Below are positions 1-9,700 of a stretch of 64,000 nt of DNA, piece by piece (positions within the stretch are counted from its first letter, which is position 1; every line of letters begins with the position of its first letter). The notes beneath the pieces were generated by a model. It saw nothing but the letters and a program-made list of their open reading frames with translations. It did not search any database and was not told where the DNA came from. Both the position numbers and the translations under genes were made by a program. This stretch comes from Stygiobacter sp043807765 (GTDB taxonomy: Bacteria; Bacteroidota; Ignavibacteria; Ignavibacteriales; Melioribacteraceae). The stretch is taken from the NCBI GenBank assembly GCA_043807765.1, contig JAZDFQ010000045.1:1-64000 (forward strand), written 5' to 3'.

Positions 1-56
1 GCAAGAGCGTTGTAAACTGCTGCTGCGCCGCTGTTTGAGTTAACTGAAAAAGACAT
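1..56 (-). CDS. Flagellin, N-terminal fragment (runs off the window)
   Basis: Only the first 18 codons are inside the window, starting at ATG 56 and reading MSFSVNSNSGAAAVYNAL. The pattern M-x-F-x-(I/V)-N-(T/S)-N-x-x-A is the usual start of bacterial flagellin, the filament subunit exported by the flagellar type III system. A strong Shine-Dalgarno GGAGG lies 7 nt before the ATG. A sigma-28 promoter (141-167) and a leader with two CsrA-like sites precede it, both typical of a flagellin gene. The identification rests on a short N-terminus plus this context; another exported axial protein is possible but less likely. Confidence 0.75.
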   Translation of the reverse strand, partial: MSFSVNSNSGAAAVYNAL

Positions 57-61
57 TTGGT

Positions 62-73
62 ACCTCCATGTAT
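62..73 (-). promoter_or_regulatory. Candidate CsrA site 2 overlapping the flagellin Shine-Dalgarno
   Basis: On the minus strand this reads ATACATGGAGGT, matching 10 of 12 positions of the CsrA SELEX consensus RUACARGGAUGU and containing the GGA core. It covers the flagellin ribosome binding site, so bound CsrA would block initiation, as known for the hag leader of Bacillus subtilis. csrA and fliW are in this same window (22847 and 23086). Confidence 0.6.
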
Positions 74-88
74 TGTGTTTTTGTTTGC

Positions 89-104
89 CAAGCATCCTTG
101 CTTG
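89..104 (-). promoter_or_regulatory. Candidate CsrA site 1: hairpin with AGGA in the loop
   Basis: On the minus strand CAAGC-AAGGAT-GCTTG forms a perfect 5-bp stem that presents AAGGAT in the loop. The stretch CAAGGATG matches the core CARGGAUG of the CsrA consensus completely. CsrA is a dimer and often bridges two such sites. This one lies 15 nt upstream of the site on the Shine-Dalgarno, a spacing that would suit bridging. Confidence 0.6.
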
Positions 105-116
105 ACCTTTGTTTTT

Positions 117-135
117 GTGAGATTATTTATCTCAC
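117..135 (-). promoter_or_regulatory. Hairpin at the predicted 5' end of the flagellin mRNA
   Basis: Perfect 7-bp inverted repeat GTGAGAT/ATCTCAC with a 5-nt loop. With the -10 box ending at 141, transcription should start near 133-136, so the hairpin would occupy the extreme 5' end of the transcript. Such 5'-terminal stems are known to protect abundant mRNAs from 5'-end-dependent decay. The role here is inferred. Confidence 0.5.
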
Positions 136-140
136 TTTAA

Positions 141-167
141 TTATCGGAAGAAGCAAAAAAAAGTTTA
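141..167 (-). promoter_or_regulatory. Sigma-28 (FliA) promoter of flagellin
   Basis: Minus strand: -35 TAAACTTT, exactly 11 nt, then -10 TCCGATAA. Against the enterobacterial consensus TAAAGTTT-N11-GCCGATAA there is one mismatch per box. The predicted leader is about 78 nt. The cognate sigma factor gene is at 36014. The remaining stretch 168-365 up to the 3' end of the next gene holds no ORF, and I see no clear terminator in it. Confidence 0.8.
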
Positions 168-365
168 GTGTTATTTATTGGTGAAATTTAAGTGAAGTAA
201 GTGATCCAAACATTTAAGACAGTAAAAACCGAACTTTACCTTAAAAGAGTGAATTATTCGATCGCAATCTTTACAAAAATCACATAACAGCAACACATTT
301 TAGCAGGAAAAAATTTAAGATAACTAAGAAATTATACCATTAGGACATTTAGGAAGCTCAGATGC

Positions 366-1877
366 TTATTGAGAAAGCTTTTTTTTTAGCTTGTTAATTC
401 TATCTACTACTTCCGGCACGTTGCTGTAATTATTCTCCAGAAGAGTAACAATGGGGATAATTTTTTCTGTTAGCTCGTTCTTAAAATAAAACGAAATAAG
501 GTAGAATAAGATAGTCGGGTCATACTGGTTGTTTTCTATGGTTGTTTCAAGAAGTTGAATTGCTTCTGCAGATCTTCCCAACTCATCAAAAAGTTTTGCT
601 AATACTTTACTAATCTCAATTGAAGTGGGGAATTTATTTAGCAATTCATTAGATAGCTTAAGTGCCTGTTGCCTATCGGCGTTATTAGTTATCACTAGCA
701 AAAGAAAGTTCAGAGTGTTTTTGTTTGCCATGTCTATAAACATTTTTTCTTCACTCATGTTAAGGGAACTACTATTAAGCAATTTCTGCAAGACTGATAA
801 TTTCAGAGCACCTTGTTTATATTCCTTTTTATTATAGAACGAAGACAACTCTCTATAATAATAGTTAAATGAAATTGCATTATTATTTTGAAGAGCCATT
901 ATAAGTCCAAAATAAATCACCTCTTCCGGATCCAAGATGATGGTCACTTTAGAGTGACCTTTTCCCGAAATAATCTTCTGGTTTAATTGATGAGCAGTTT
1001 TGCAATTCAGATCAGCATTAGAATAATCTCCCCTTCTCAATGAAATTTTGGAAGCAAGTAAATTAGAAAATGGTTGGCTGGCATCCAGCTTCAAAGACAT
1101 TTGAATATACTTTTCCGCGTCTGCTGCATTATTCTCTGAGTGATTTATCAACGAGAGAGCCGAATAACACTGCGCTCTTAACGAAGCTTCCAACTCGGCA
1201 CTTCCTCCGGCAATTCCAAAATATTTTCGGGCGTTTTCTATATCATCAAGAACATTATATGATTGTGCTATTTGGAATGCATCATAGGCGGATTGTTTTA
1301 TTCTGTATTCTTCTTCTAATAAGGAAAGATTTCTTTGTGCCTTTTTCCGCTTCTCATCGATAGAAACGTCATACCCAATGTGATGTATAAGCACATTTGA
1401 GCTAAGTATGCGGTAACTATTCTCTATTAAAGATGATTCTATTTGCTCGTGTACTTTTCCATGGAATGCTAAACCCGGGGAATTGAAAAATAGACGAGTA
1501 TACTGTAAAGAATTATCGCGGCTTCCTTCCGAATCACTGCTTTTGACAGTACAGTAGTACGCAGCTAATGAATTATTGGAGATGATCTTTCTCAACTCAG
1601 CAACTGAACTATTATCAAGACGTTCATCAGCATCAAGATAAAGAATCCAATCACCAGTTGATTTACCCAATGCAAAATTTCTTGCAACCGAGAAATCATT
1701 TACCCAACCGAAATTATATATTTTTGCATCATACTCTTCGGCTATTTTTATGGTATCATCTGTAGAGCCGGTATCTACCAAAATAATCTCATCTGCTACA
1801 TCTTTTACAGAGTTAAGACACTCTCGTAAATACTTCTCTTCATTTTTTACAATCATTGAAAGTGTCAGCTTTGGCAC
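366..1877 (-). CDS. SunS-like family 2 glycosyltransferase with TPR-type C-terminus
   Basis: 503 residues, probable sugar transferase acting in the cytoplasm. Residues 5-230 form a GT-A fold: N-terminal SMIVKNEE, nucleotide-sugar motif VDTGSTDDT near 34-42, and the metal-binding DAD at 82-84 within YLDADE. The C-terminal half is helical and repeat-like, as in SunS-type protein glycosyltransferases. It starts at GTG, with AGAGG 5 nt ahead as ribosome binding site. Paralogue of the next gene upstream (1960-3489); the first 87 residues differ at about 16 positions, the rest much more. Lying next to flagellin, it may glycosylate flagellin, but the acceptor is not shown by sequence. Confidence 0.8.
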   Translation of the reverse strand: MPKLTLSMIVKNEEKYLRECLNSVKDVADEIILVDTGSTDDTIKIAEEYDAKIYNFGWVNDFSVARNFALGKSTGDWILYLDADERLDNSSVAELRKIISNNSLAAYYCTVKSSDSEGSRDNSLQYTRLFFNSPGLAFHGKVHEQIESSLIENSYRILSSNVLIHHIGYDVSIDEKRKKAQRNLSLLEEEYRIKQSAYDAFQIAQSYNVLDDIENARKYFGIAGGSAELEASLRAQCYSALSLINHSENNAADAEKYIQMSLKLDASQPFSNLLASKISLRRGDYSNADLNCKTAHQLNQKIISGKGHSKVTIILDPEEVIYFGLIMALQNNNAISFNYYYRELSSFYNKKEYKQGALKLSVLQKLLNSSSLNMSEEKMFIDMANKNTLNFLLLVITNNADRQQALKLSNELLNKFPTSIEISKVLAKLFDELGRSAEAIQLLETTIENNQYDPTILFYLISFYFKNELTEKIIPIVTLLENNYSNVPEVVDRINKLKKKLSQ

Positions 1878-1959
1878 TTTTACCTCTACTCAGAATGTTT
1901 CTTCTAGCAATTTATTTCATGGTTTTTAATATTTTCTTGTGAAGCAACTTGCTTAAGTC

Positions 1960-3489
1960 CTACAACGGAACACTTGTCAACATCAAAAGCTTTCTCTTTA
2001 AGGTTCTCACTCTTGTCATCACGTCAGGAATGTGTGAAAAATATTTTTCTAACTGCAGCACTAGGGGCTTTATTTTTTCATCCTTTCCTTGTTTTAGATA
2101 GAACGATATTAAATAGAAGAATACTGTTGCATCTGTTTTATTGCCATCAATAATACTTTCCATAACCCTAACGGCTTCATCAACTTTCCCAAACTCTTCC
2201 AGTATTCTCGCATATAGTTTCATAATTTCTACCGAATCGGAATATCTAGTTAATAGTTGTTCTACTATTGCCATTACTTGTTGTTTGTAGGGATTCACTC
2301 CCAGCATATGAACATAAAAACTAAGATTGTTTTTATTTACCAATTTCAGAATAATTTTCGCTTCCTCGCTGGAAAGTGAGGAGCTGCCAAAAACCTTCTG
2401 TACTGCAGCTGAAATTGCAGACTCCTCCATCCCCGTTTGTAATGCAAATAAAGCAAAGAGTTCTTTCTGATAAAATCCATAATTTAAATTATTTCTTGAG
2501 CGGAGTGAAAGTATTAATCCATAATAAATAATTTTTTCGGGATCTAACGCAACTGATAGTGTTGAATCAATTGCTTTCATCTGCAAGGCTTGGTTCAATA
2601 TATACGCTCGCTTACATCTATCTTCTGCAATTATCAATTCCCCCTTATGTAACAAGATCTCTGATGCTAAGAAAAAAGTGAAAGGCTGTTTATCATCAAT
2701 CTTGGTTGCATGGATTATAAACTTTTCTGCTTCTTGAATTTTTCGGCTCTTAAAGGATATCTTTGCCAAAGATGAATAACTAAACGCACGGTAATGCTTA
2801 TCTAATTTTGGCGATTCGCTTGCAATTCTGAAAAACAGACTTGCATTTTCATCATTGTCCAACATCAAATATGTTTGAGCTAGTTGAAAAGCATAATAAG
2901 CAGCCTTTGTTGCTTCGTACTCCTTAAGTAACAACGACAAATTTCTTTCTGCTTTCGTTTTTCTATCCCCACTGCTATTATATTCACCGTGATTGTTAAT
3001 AATTATTTGAGACGACATTATTTTGTAATCGTTCCCAGTAAGTGAGGGTACTATTTGTTCATATACTCTCCCGCTAAATTTTATGTGCCGTGAATTTGCG
3101 AATAAGCGTACATCTCTAACGGAATTGTCACTATTCTCTTCTTGAATAAAGCTTTTCACCGTACAGTAATAACCGGCAGCATCATTGCTGCCAATTATTT
3201 TTTTTAATTCACTTTTAGATTTATCCGACAACTGTTCATCGGCATCAAGACATAGAACCCAAGTACCGGTAGTTTTACCGAGAGCAAAATTACGTGCAGC
3301 AGAAAAGTCATTAGCCCATTCAAAATTGTAAATCTTAGCACCATATTCTTCGGCAATCTTAATAGTATCATCTGTCGAACCGGTATCGACCAAAACGATC
3401 TCGTCAGCTACATCTTTCACAGAATCAAGGCAACTTCGCAAATAACGCTCTTCATTCTTTACAATCATACACAAAGATAAAACCGGCAT
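1960..3489 (-). CDS. SunS-like family 2 glycosyltransferase, second copy
   Basis: 509 residues, same layout as its downstream paralogue: GT2 domain at 5-230 with SMIVKNEE-like start (CMIVKNEE), VDTGSTDDT and DAD at 82-84, then a helical repeat tail. The ATG directly follows the TAG of the preceding gene (3490-6750), with CGAGG as ribosome binding site inside that gene's end, so the two are translationally coupled. The 82-nt gap downstream (1878-1959) has no recognised signal. Likely function: transfer of a sugar from an NDP-sugar to a protein or glycan; substrate unknown. Confidence 0.8.
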   Translation of the reverse strand: MPVLSLCMIVKNEERYLRSCLDSVKDVADEIVLVDTGSTDDTIKIAEEYGAKIYNFEWANDFSAARNFALGKTTGTWVLCLDADEQLSDKSKSELKKIIGSNDAAGYYCTVKSFIQEENSDNSVRDVRLFANSRHIKFSGRVYEQIVPSLTGNDYKIMSSQIIINNHGEYNSSGDRKTKAERNLSLLLKEYEATKAAYYAFQLAQTYLMLDNDENASLFFRIASESPKLDKHYRAFSYSSLAKISFKSRKIQEAEKFIIHATKIDDKQPFTFFLASEILLHKGELIIAEDRCKRAYILNQALQMKAIDSTLSVALDPEKIIYYGLILSLRSRNNLNYGFYQKELFALFALQTGMEESAISAAVQKVFGSSSLSSEEAKIILKLVNKNNLSFYVHMLGVNPYKQQVMAIVEQLLTRYSDSVEIMKLYARILEEFGKVDEAVRVMESIIDGNKTDATVFFYLISFYLKQGKDEKIKPLVLQLEKYFSHIPDVMTRVRTLKRKLLMLTSVPL

Positions 3490-6400
3490 CTATACCTCGA
3501 GAAAAAGTGAATTGTGGTTGATTTCAAGCCCAAGTAAAGAGTTAACATTTACAAGAGATTCAACCGCTTTTTGATTATTCGTATCATTCTTAACTGCCCA
3601 TTCAAACATTGTTTTTGAATTTTCATATAATTCTTGCGCAAAGAATACTTCACCAAGTCCGACACATGCTGCAGAAGAGTTGGGAATAATTTCCAGCTCT
3701 TCAGCAAAATATTTTTGCGCTAATTCCAGATTACCATTCGCCAAGGAAAGATTTCCGGCAAGATCGAGCAAGTCATGATACTCAACTTGTTGTTTTCTAT
3801 GTTCAACTTTGTGGAAATGTTCCAGTGCGTTCTGAAGTGATTCAAAAGCAAGATCCAATTCGTTATCAGCAAGCAAAATACGAGCGCGTTCAAAATGTTC
3901 ATCAAATTTGTTTTTGCTTATCGGGTAATATGTTTGATGAGGTTTAATTTCTTTTCTTTGAATCCATAATTCATCTGGAGTGACACCCCACTTAGAAATA
4001 AATTTCTGCTTGTTTATTTCAAGTCGTTCAGCATATTTTTTTTCGCCATCGGCTTTAAAACTTTTCGAACCGTAGTGATGAATGAATACATTTTTAGCTA
4101 TAACAGTTTTGAAACCAGCTATTTGCGCGCGAAGGCAAAAATCATCATCTTCATAATTTCCTGGTGTAAATCGTTCATCTAGTCCGCCAATTTTTCCGAT
4201 CGCTTCTTTTTTAATAAGTGTACATAAAAATGCTATACGCGGGAATTGTAATACTTCTCCTTTATTTTTCTCCGAGACAACTGCGGCATACTTATGCATC
4301 TCATCTATTGTATTATACTTTGCATTATCATCTTTTTGCAATCCGCTCACTTCGTTGCTGATTGGACCAACTAAACCGATTCTAGAGTCAGATTCGGCTA
4401 CTTCGATCATTCGATCAAGCCAGCCTTCCGTTAAAACGATATCATTATTTACAATAACTATATAATTGCCATTACACTCAAGTATTCCTTGGTTAATTGC
4501 AGCCGGAAATCCCAGATTCACCTTGTTAAGTATTACTCTTATGTTGCTATTGTTCTTAGAAAGATGGGTAAGATATGAAGCAGTATCGTCAGAGCTGCCA
4601 TTGTCTATTACTACTAATTCATAATCAATAGATGTATTTTTTTGTAATGAGGAAACAAATTCTTTTGTATAGTCTAGCGCGTTATAAGTTAATGTTAAAA
4701 TTGATACGGCAACTTTCTTTGATATTGACTTCTCCGAAGGGTCCAAAACCTTTTTTTCCTCTTTTGAGTATTTAGTATTCAATGTTTTGAAACGTTGCTC
4801 ATAATCGTTCAGCAATGGATCATCCGGAATAAGTTTTTTCATTTCATTCAATAAATTAATAGCTTCTTCATATCTGGATGATTCAACCAAAGAAATCATT
4901 GTTTTTTTGTTCATCTCAAGTAACTGAGTGTAAGTAATTGGCAAATCATATTTAACAGCAATGTTTTGCTGCATTTTCATTTCTGCGAATGATTTAATTT
5001 CTGTTTTCCATTTTTCATAAAATCTTTTAGCTGCGATGTTGCTTAATTTATAACGTAACGCTTCATCAGGAGTTGATTTCCCTTCAAAATGAATAACTAC
5101 TGATCTAGGTTCATAGTAAATTTTTCTTCCTTCCTTAAGAGTTTTAAAGCATAGGTCGAGATCCTCAAAATACATTGAGTACTCTTCATCAAATCCATTT
5201 AGTGAAGTAAACAAGGTGCTGGGAATAAAAAGGCATGCACCCGTAATAGACTCTACAAAACCAGCTTGATTAACAAGCGGATCATCTTCTTTCATTCCAA
5301 TAAAACGGTGCACCGGCCATAATGGGTATTCCGGGTGAACATTAAATAAATATTCAACTCCACAATGCTGAATAGTTCTATCAGGATATAGTAACTTAGA
5401 GCCCACAATACCAACGCTTTCGTCCATTTTCAATCTTTGAATTCCAAACAAAAGCCAATCTTCTTGGGGAACAGTATCGTTATTTAGGAAAACTATAAAT
5501 TCACCTTCAGCATTTGTAGCGCCAATGTTGCAAGCGCCGGCAAAACGCCTATTGACCGGATTGTTAATAACTTTTAAATCATGATATTCATCGCAGGCAA
5601 GATCTAAAAATTTCTTTGTTTCATCACTTGATGCATTATTAACGACAATTACTTCAAAATCATCAATACCATTTTTAATAGAATAAAGAGTTTCCAAACA
5701 TTTTTGAGTATACTCTACTTTATTGTAAACTGGAATTATTATTGAGGCTGTATATGTACCATGATTTTTCTTTTTTGATTTTATCAAAGAATAATCATTT
5801 AAGTCAGTTTTTTTTGTTGCTTTTACTTCAGGTTTCCTCACTATAAACCTAATCTCCTCACCCTGTCCATTCATTTCAATTTTTTTAATTATTTCCGGGA
5901 TCATTCCATGATGAGATGGACGGTAATGTGTTTTCAAAACATTTGCTAGCTCAGTTCGATTGTAATCTCCCGAAGCAGTATAAATTTTCTCAACTACAAA
6001 TCCGGCATTTTCAAGGTGCTTTTTAACTGTAGCGGGTGAATAATGTACATAATGATAAAATGGATCGAGCCATTCCCATGAATCGCCCATAAAGAATGAA
6101 CATAACGATTCTACGTTTGGAACAATTCCACAAAAAAGTCCACCCGGAATAAGCAAGTCATAAATTTTCTCTACTGCCATTTTGGGTTCCGGTAAATGTT
6201 CTAATACGTGATTAAGTGTAATCACATTGAACGATTCTTTTTCGAGCGGTGTATCCAGAAATTGATCGCTGGTGGCATTGATATGCAATTTAGTTTTTGC
6301 AAAATCGGCACCCTTCTTAGTGATTTCAATTCCTCGCGGAGTGAATCCATATGTTTGAGCATTATCAAGAAATGCTCCCCAGCCACAACCGATATCCAGC

Positions 6401-6750
6401 AAATTGCCTTCAGCTTTAGTGTACTGAAGTATTTCTTTAATCCAGTAATCTCTCCTCAGCAAGCTGTTTTTAATTTCATTCTGATCCTTAGGCAAAAACA
6501 TTTGAGGCGCGTCAGTATTGTATGATTGATATAGAAGCTCCATGGCTTCTTTCTTAAGCCGGGTTCTTAGATAAACAGTTCCGCAATTTGAACACTTTAC
6601 GATGTCCGATGCCTTTCTATAAACAATTGCACGAGAACTTGTACAATACGGGCATAGTATTTTTTCATAATTATCCTCCCGAGTCATTACATCAGCATTT
6701 TTTGTCTCGGTTTGTTTTTTAGTTTTATCTTTTTTCATACTGGAATCCAT
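3490..6750 (-). CDS. Methyltransferase fused to two GT2 glycosyltransferase domains and a TPR tail
   Basis: 1086 residues. Residues 33-56 carry a zinc ribbon (CPYC and CSNC pairs). Residues 100-270 are a class I SAM methyltransferase with motif I LLDIGCGWG at 117-125 and LNHVLEHL at 179-186. The first GT2 domain spans about 335-590 (SIIIPVYNK, NNASSDET, FLNNDT at 421-426). The second spans about 680-925 (SILTLTYN, DNGSSDDT, VNNDIV, EDDDFC). Residues 950-1070 are TPR-like. No signal peptide or membrane segment is seen, so it is cytoplasmic. Such fusions build or cap surface or flagellin glycans, with O-methylation a plausible terminal step. Donor and acceptor are unknown. Confidence 0.8.
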   Translation of the reverse strand: MDSSMKKDKTKKQTETKNADVMTREDNYEKILCPYCTSSRAIVYRKASDIVKCSNCGTVYLRTRLKKEAMELLYQSYNTDAPQMFLPKDQNEIKNSLLRRDYWIKEILQYTKAEGNLLDIGCGWGAFLDNAQTYGFTPRGIEITKKGADFAKTKLHINATSDQFLDTPLEKESFNVITLNHVLEHLPEPKMAVEKIYDLLIPGGLFCGIVPNVESLCSFFMGDSWEWLDPFYHYVHYSPATVKKHLENAGFVVEKIYTASGDYNRTELANVLKTHYRPSHHGMIPEIIKKIEMNGQGEEIRFIVRKPEVKATKKTDLNDYSLIKSKKKNHGTYTASIIIPVYNKVEYTQKCLETLYSIKNGIDDFEVIVVNNASSDETKKFLDLACDEYHDLKVINNPVNRRFAGACNIGATNAEGEFIVFLNNDTVPQEDWLLFGIQRLKMDESVGIVGSKLLYPDRTIQHCGVEYLFNVHPEYPLWPVHRFIGMKEDDPLVNQAGFVESITGACLFIPSTLFTSLNGFDEEYSMYFEDLDLCFKTLKEGRKIYYEPRSVVIHFEGKSTPDEALRYKLSNIAAKRFYEKWKTEIKSFAEMKMQQNIAVKYDLPITYTQLLEMNKKTMISLVESSRYEEAINLLNEMKKLIPDDPLLNDYEQRFKTLNTKYSKEEKKVLDPSEKSISKKVAVSILTLTYNALDYTKEFVSSLQKNTSIDYELVVIDNGSSDDTASYLTHLSKNNSNIRVILNKVNLGFPAAINQGILECNGNYIVIVNNDIVLTEGWLDRMIEVAESDSRIGLVGPISNEVSGLQKDDNAKYNTIDEMHKYAAVVSEKNKGEVLQFPRIAFLCTLIKKEAIGKIGGLDERFTPGNYEDDDFCLRAQIAGFKTVIAKNVFIHHYGSKSFKADGEKKYAERLEINKQKFISKWGVTPDELWIQRKEIKPHQTYYPISKNKFDEHFERARILLADNELDLAFESLQNALEHFHKVEHRKQQVEYHDLLDLAGNLSLANGNLELAQKYFAEELEIIPNSSAACVGLGEVFFAQELYENSKTMFEWAVKNDTNNQKAVESLVNVNSLLGLEINHNSLFLEV

Positions 6751-6788
6751 TCTGATATTTAATACCCGATATATTGATAAATAGTTAC

Positions 6789-9700
6789 TTAGACATTAAC
6801 CAGTTCGAGAGAAGCTTTTTTTTCTTTCAAAATGGTATTTAAACTAATTGCCAATTGATTTTTTGGTTCAATTTCTAAAACATGTAAAGTTAATTTCTCT
6901 GCTGAAGTATAATCTTCTAACGTTAGCTGAAGTTTTGCGACCGACATTAATAAATCCGTATTATTTGGATCTAGAACTATTAATTGCCTGTAAATATGAA
7001 TTGCTTCTTTATAGTTACCGATTTCCGAATGAAGGTCTGCAAGAATTTTTATAAGCTGAATGTTGCCCGGTTCTAAAGAAATTGCTTTTAACATACTATC
7101 TATTGCTGCTTCAGATTCACCCAATTGTTTTAGAGCTACTGCATATCCGGCAAGAGAGATTGTATGTTTTGGCAAAAGTTTCATTGCTTCGGTAAAACAA
7201 AGTTTTGCTTCTTCATAATTAGCTTCGTTCAAGTATATATTCGCTTGGTTAAAAAACGAAACACCTCTTAATACATCTAATGCACTTACAATTGAATTGC
7301 CTAAATTTATCATACCGCTAATTTGTAATAGCCTACGGTCATATTCAGAAATGTCTTCAACGTCTGAGGAACTAATGCCATTTTCGAAAGCAGTTTTAAT
7401 GAACATGACTGCATTTTCATTACCAATCAGATCAAGTATACGTCCAAGTGTCATTAATGTTTTTGTCTGATCTTGAAGCAAGAATAAATTTTGATAAGTA
7501 GCAGTTACTTTATCTTTCAGATTATGCTCATGGCAAAGATCCGCGTAACAAACACTTGCTAAAATGTTTTCTTTATTAAAAGCAATGGCTTGGTCATAAT
7601 GAAACATAGCCATATCAATCTGTTCTTTGATACGGTAAATGATACCAAGTAGTAAATGAATTTCCGATAAATTCCTATCATAACTGAAACGATTTGCAGC
7701 ATAACCGCTTTGATTTGTTGCGGACATCTCAACGAAATTATGATAACCCTTTGCTTCGATAGAAATATATTTGAGTAAAGCCATATTGCAATAACTCTCA
7801 GCGCTATCTAAATCTCCGCTTGATATTGCCATTCTTGCAAGGTTTGCTAAAGAATTAGTAACAGCATTGCTGGTTGCTTCTAAATAGCCATGCCCGTGTT
7901 TCATATCAGGCTCAAGATGGTTTCCCTCAGCCCACTCATTCCATGCGTTGATAAATACAACACGTTTATCATTTTCCCTTTCAAGTACACGGTCCATTTC
8001 ATGCATTAACCACTTTTGGTATTCTTGCGGTGTAGAGTTGTTAAGAATCCAAGCGCCAATTTTTGCTCTGCGCGCTGTATTATCCCATGATGGAACAACA
8101 CACGCAAATCCGGGATCTTCTTTTGTTACTTCAGATGCCATTATTGGCCACGCTTTATCATAATCAACAACAATTGCTTGAGTATTAGCAAATTCAACTC
8201 CACCCAAACTAGCAATCGACTGCCATTTATTAAATTTATTTATATCTCCTGTCCCGGGTTGAAAAACAAGTTCGGCGTCGAATCCTTGACTCAACCAATA
8301 ATTGTTTGGGTACTTTTCAAATCCTGTTCTCATAGCAACCAAATAAATTCCACCTATTCCGGAACGTTTTGCTAGTTCGCGCCAGACTTCTATTACTTTT
8401 TCTAATTCTGGAATTGCAGATGGTCTATAAATCATAAAGACCGGTTTGTTATCAATCCTTATATAGCGCTTATCGAGAAATGCCCGATACAGCCACTTGA
8501 AATGATTGACCGCGTCATCTTCACCTCCATAGACTTGCTCTTGCAGCATTTCAGCTTCTCTGCCATCCCATCGCTTCGTCCAATTCTCATTTGCCCAAGC
8601 AAGGCAAAATGGTAAATCCGGTTTTCCAGATTTCAACACTTCGTTGAATGGTCTTTCTAATAATCTTCTTCCATTAAACCAATAATGGTAATAGCAAAAT
8701 CCTTCAAGACCATATTGCTTTGCCAATTCAGCTTGTGCTATTCTTGATTCATCTAATCGTAAATCATAAAATCCAAGATCGGAAGGAAGATGGGGCTGAT
8801 AATGCCCGGGGAAAAGCGGCTTAGCTTTACTAACATTTGTCCATTCCGTAAAACCTTTCCCCCACCAGCTATCATTTTCCGAAAACGGATGAAACTGCGG
8901 TAAATAAAGCGATATCAATCGGAATGGATTCTGATTAAGAAAATCCTTCACCAAATTTTTATCTGAATTACACTCAAATGGTGTAGCAAAATAATCTGGT
9001 TCCCTTTTTTTCTCTTTTTGTAACGAAACTATTTCTAAAGCTTTTTCTATTGCAAAGAGTACTTTACTAACTGGGATTTCGGATGCAGGACCATGAGCGG
9101 AATATACAAGTTCGGAATTTATTCCAGCTGAATAATTGCCGCTATACGGAGTATATTTTTTAAAGGCCCGGTATTCACCTAATAAAATAATTCCATAAGT
9201 ATTAACCGCATTAGCAGCGTGTGCAATTGCGCTGTCAATACCAATAAATACTTTTGCACGGTTGACTACTTCAGCCGTTTGAAGTATTGAAAGTCTTCCA
9301 CAAAGATTGATTGTGTATAATGTCTTATCCTGAGATAAAACCGAACGATGTCCTACTTCAACGATTTGCAGATTCCATTTTTTCTTGATCTTGTGAGCAA
9401 GCTCGATCCAATTTTCATCTTTCCAGTCGCGAGTATATTCATTTGACAGACAATGAAAAACGATATAGTCTTTTGGAAGTCCAATAAGATCAACGCCCTG
9501 CCTTTCAGAATCTCTGATATAAACTTGCGGTGCATCGGTTAGTATCGGTAATCCGGCGTTCTGGCAGAAGGCGGAGAGTAGATTTCCATGATCGTAGTAA
9601 TTTTCAAGAGTTATATCAACTCTACCTTCTACTTTTTCTAAAGGAACATTACATGTTGGACAGACTCTATTTTGAATATGAAGATCAATCACTTCTTGAA

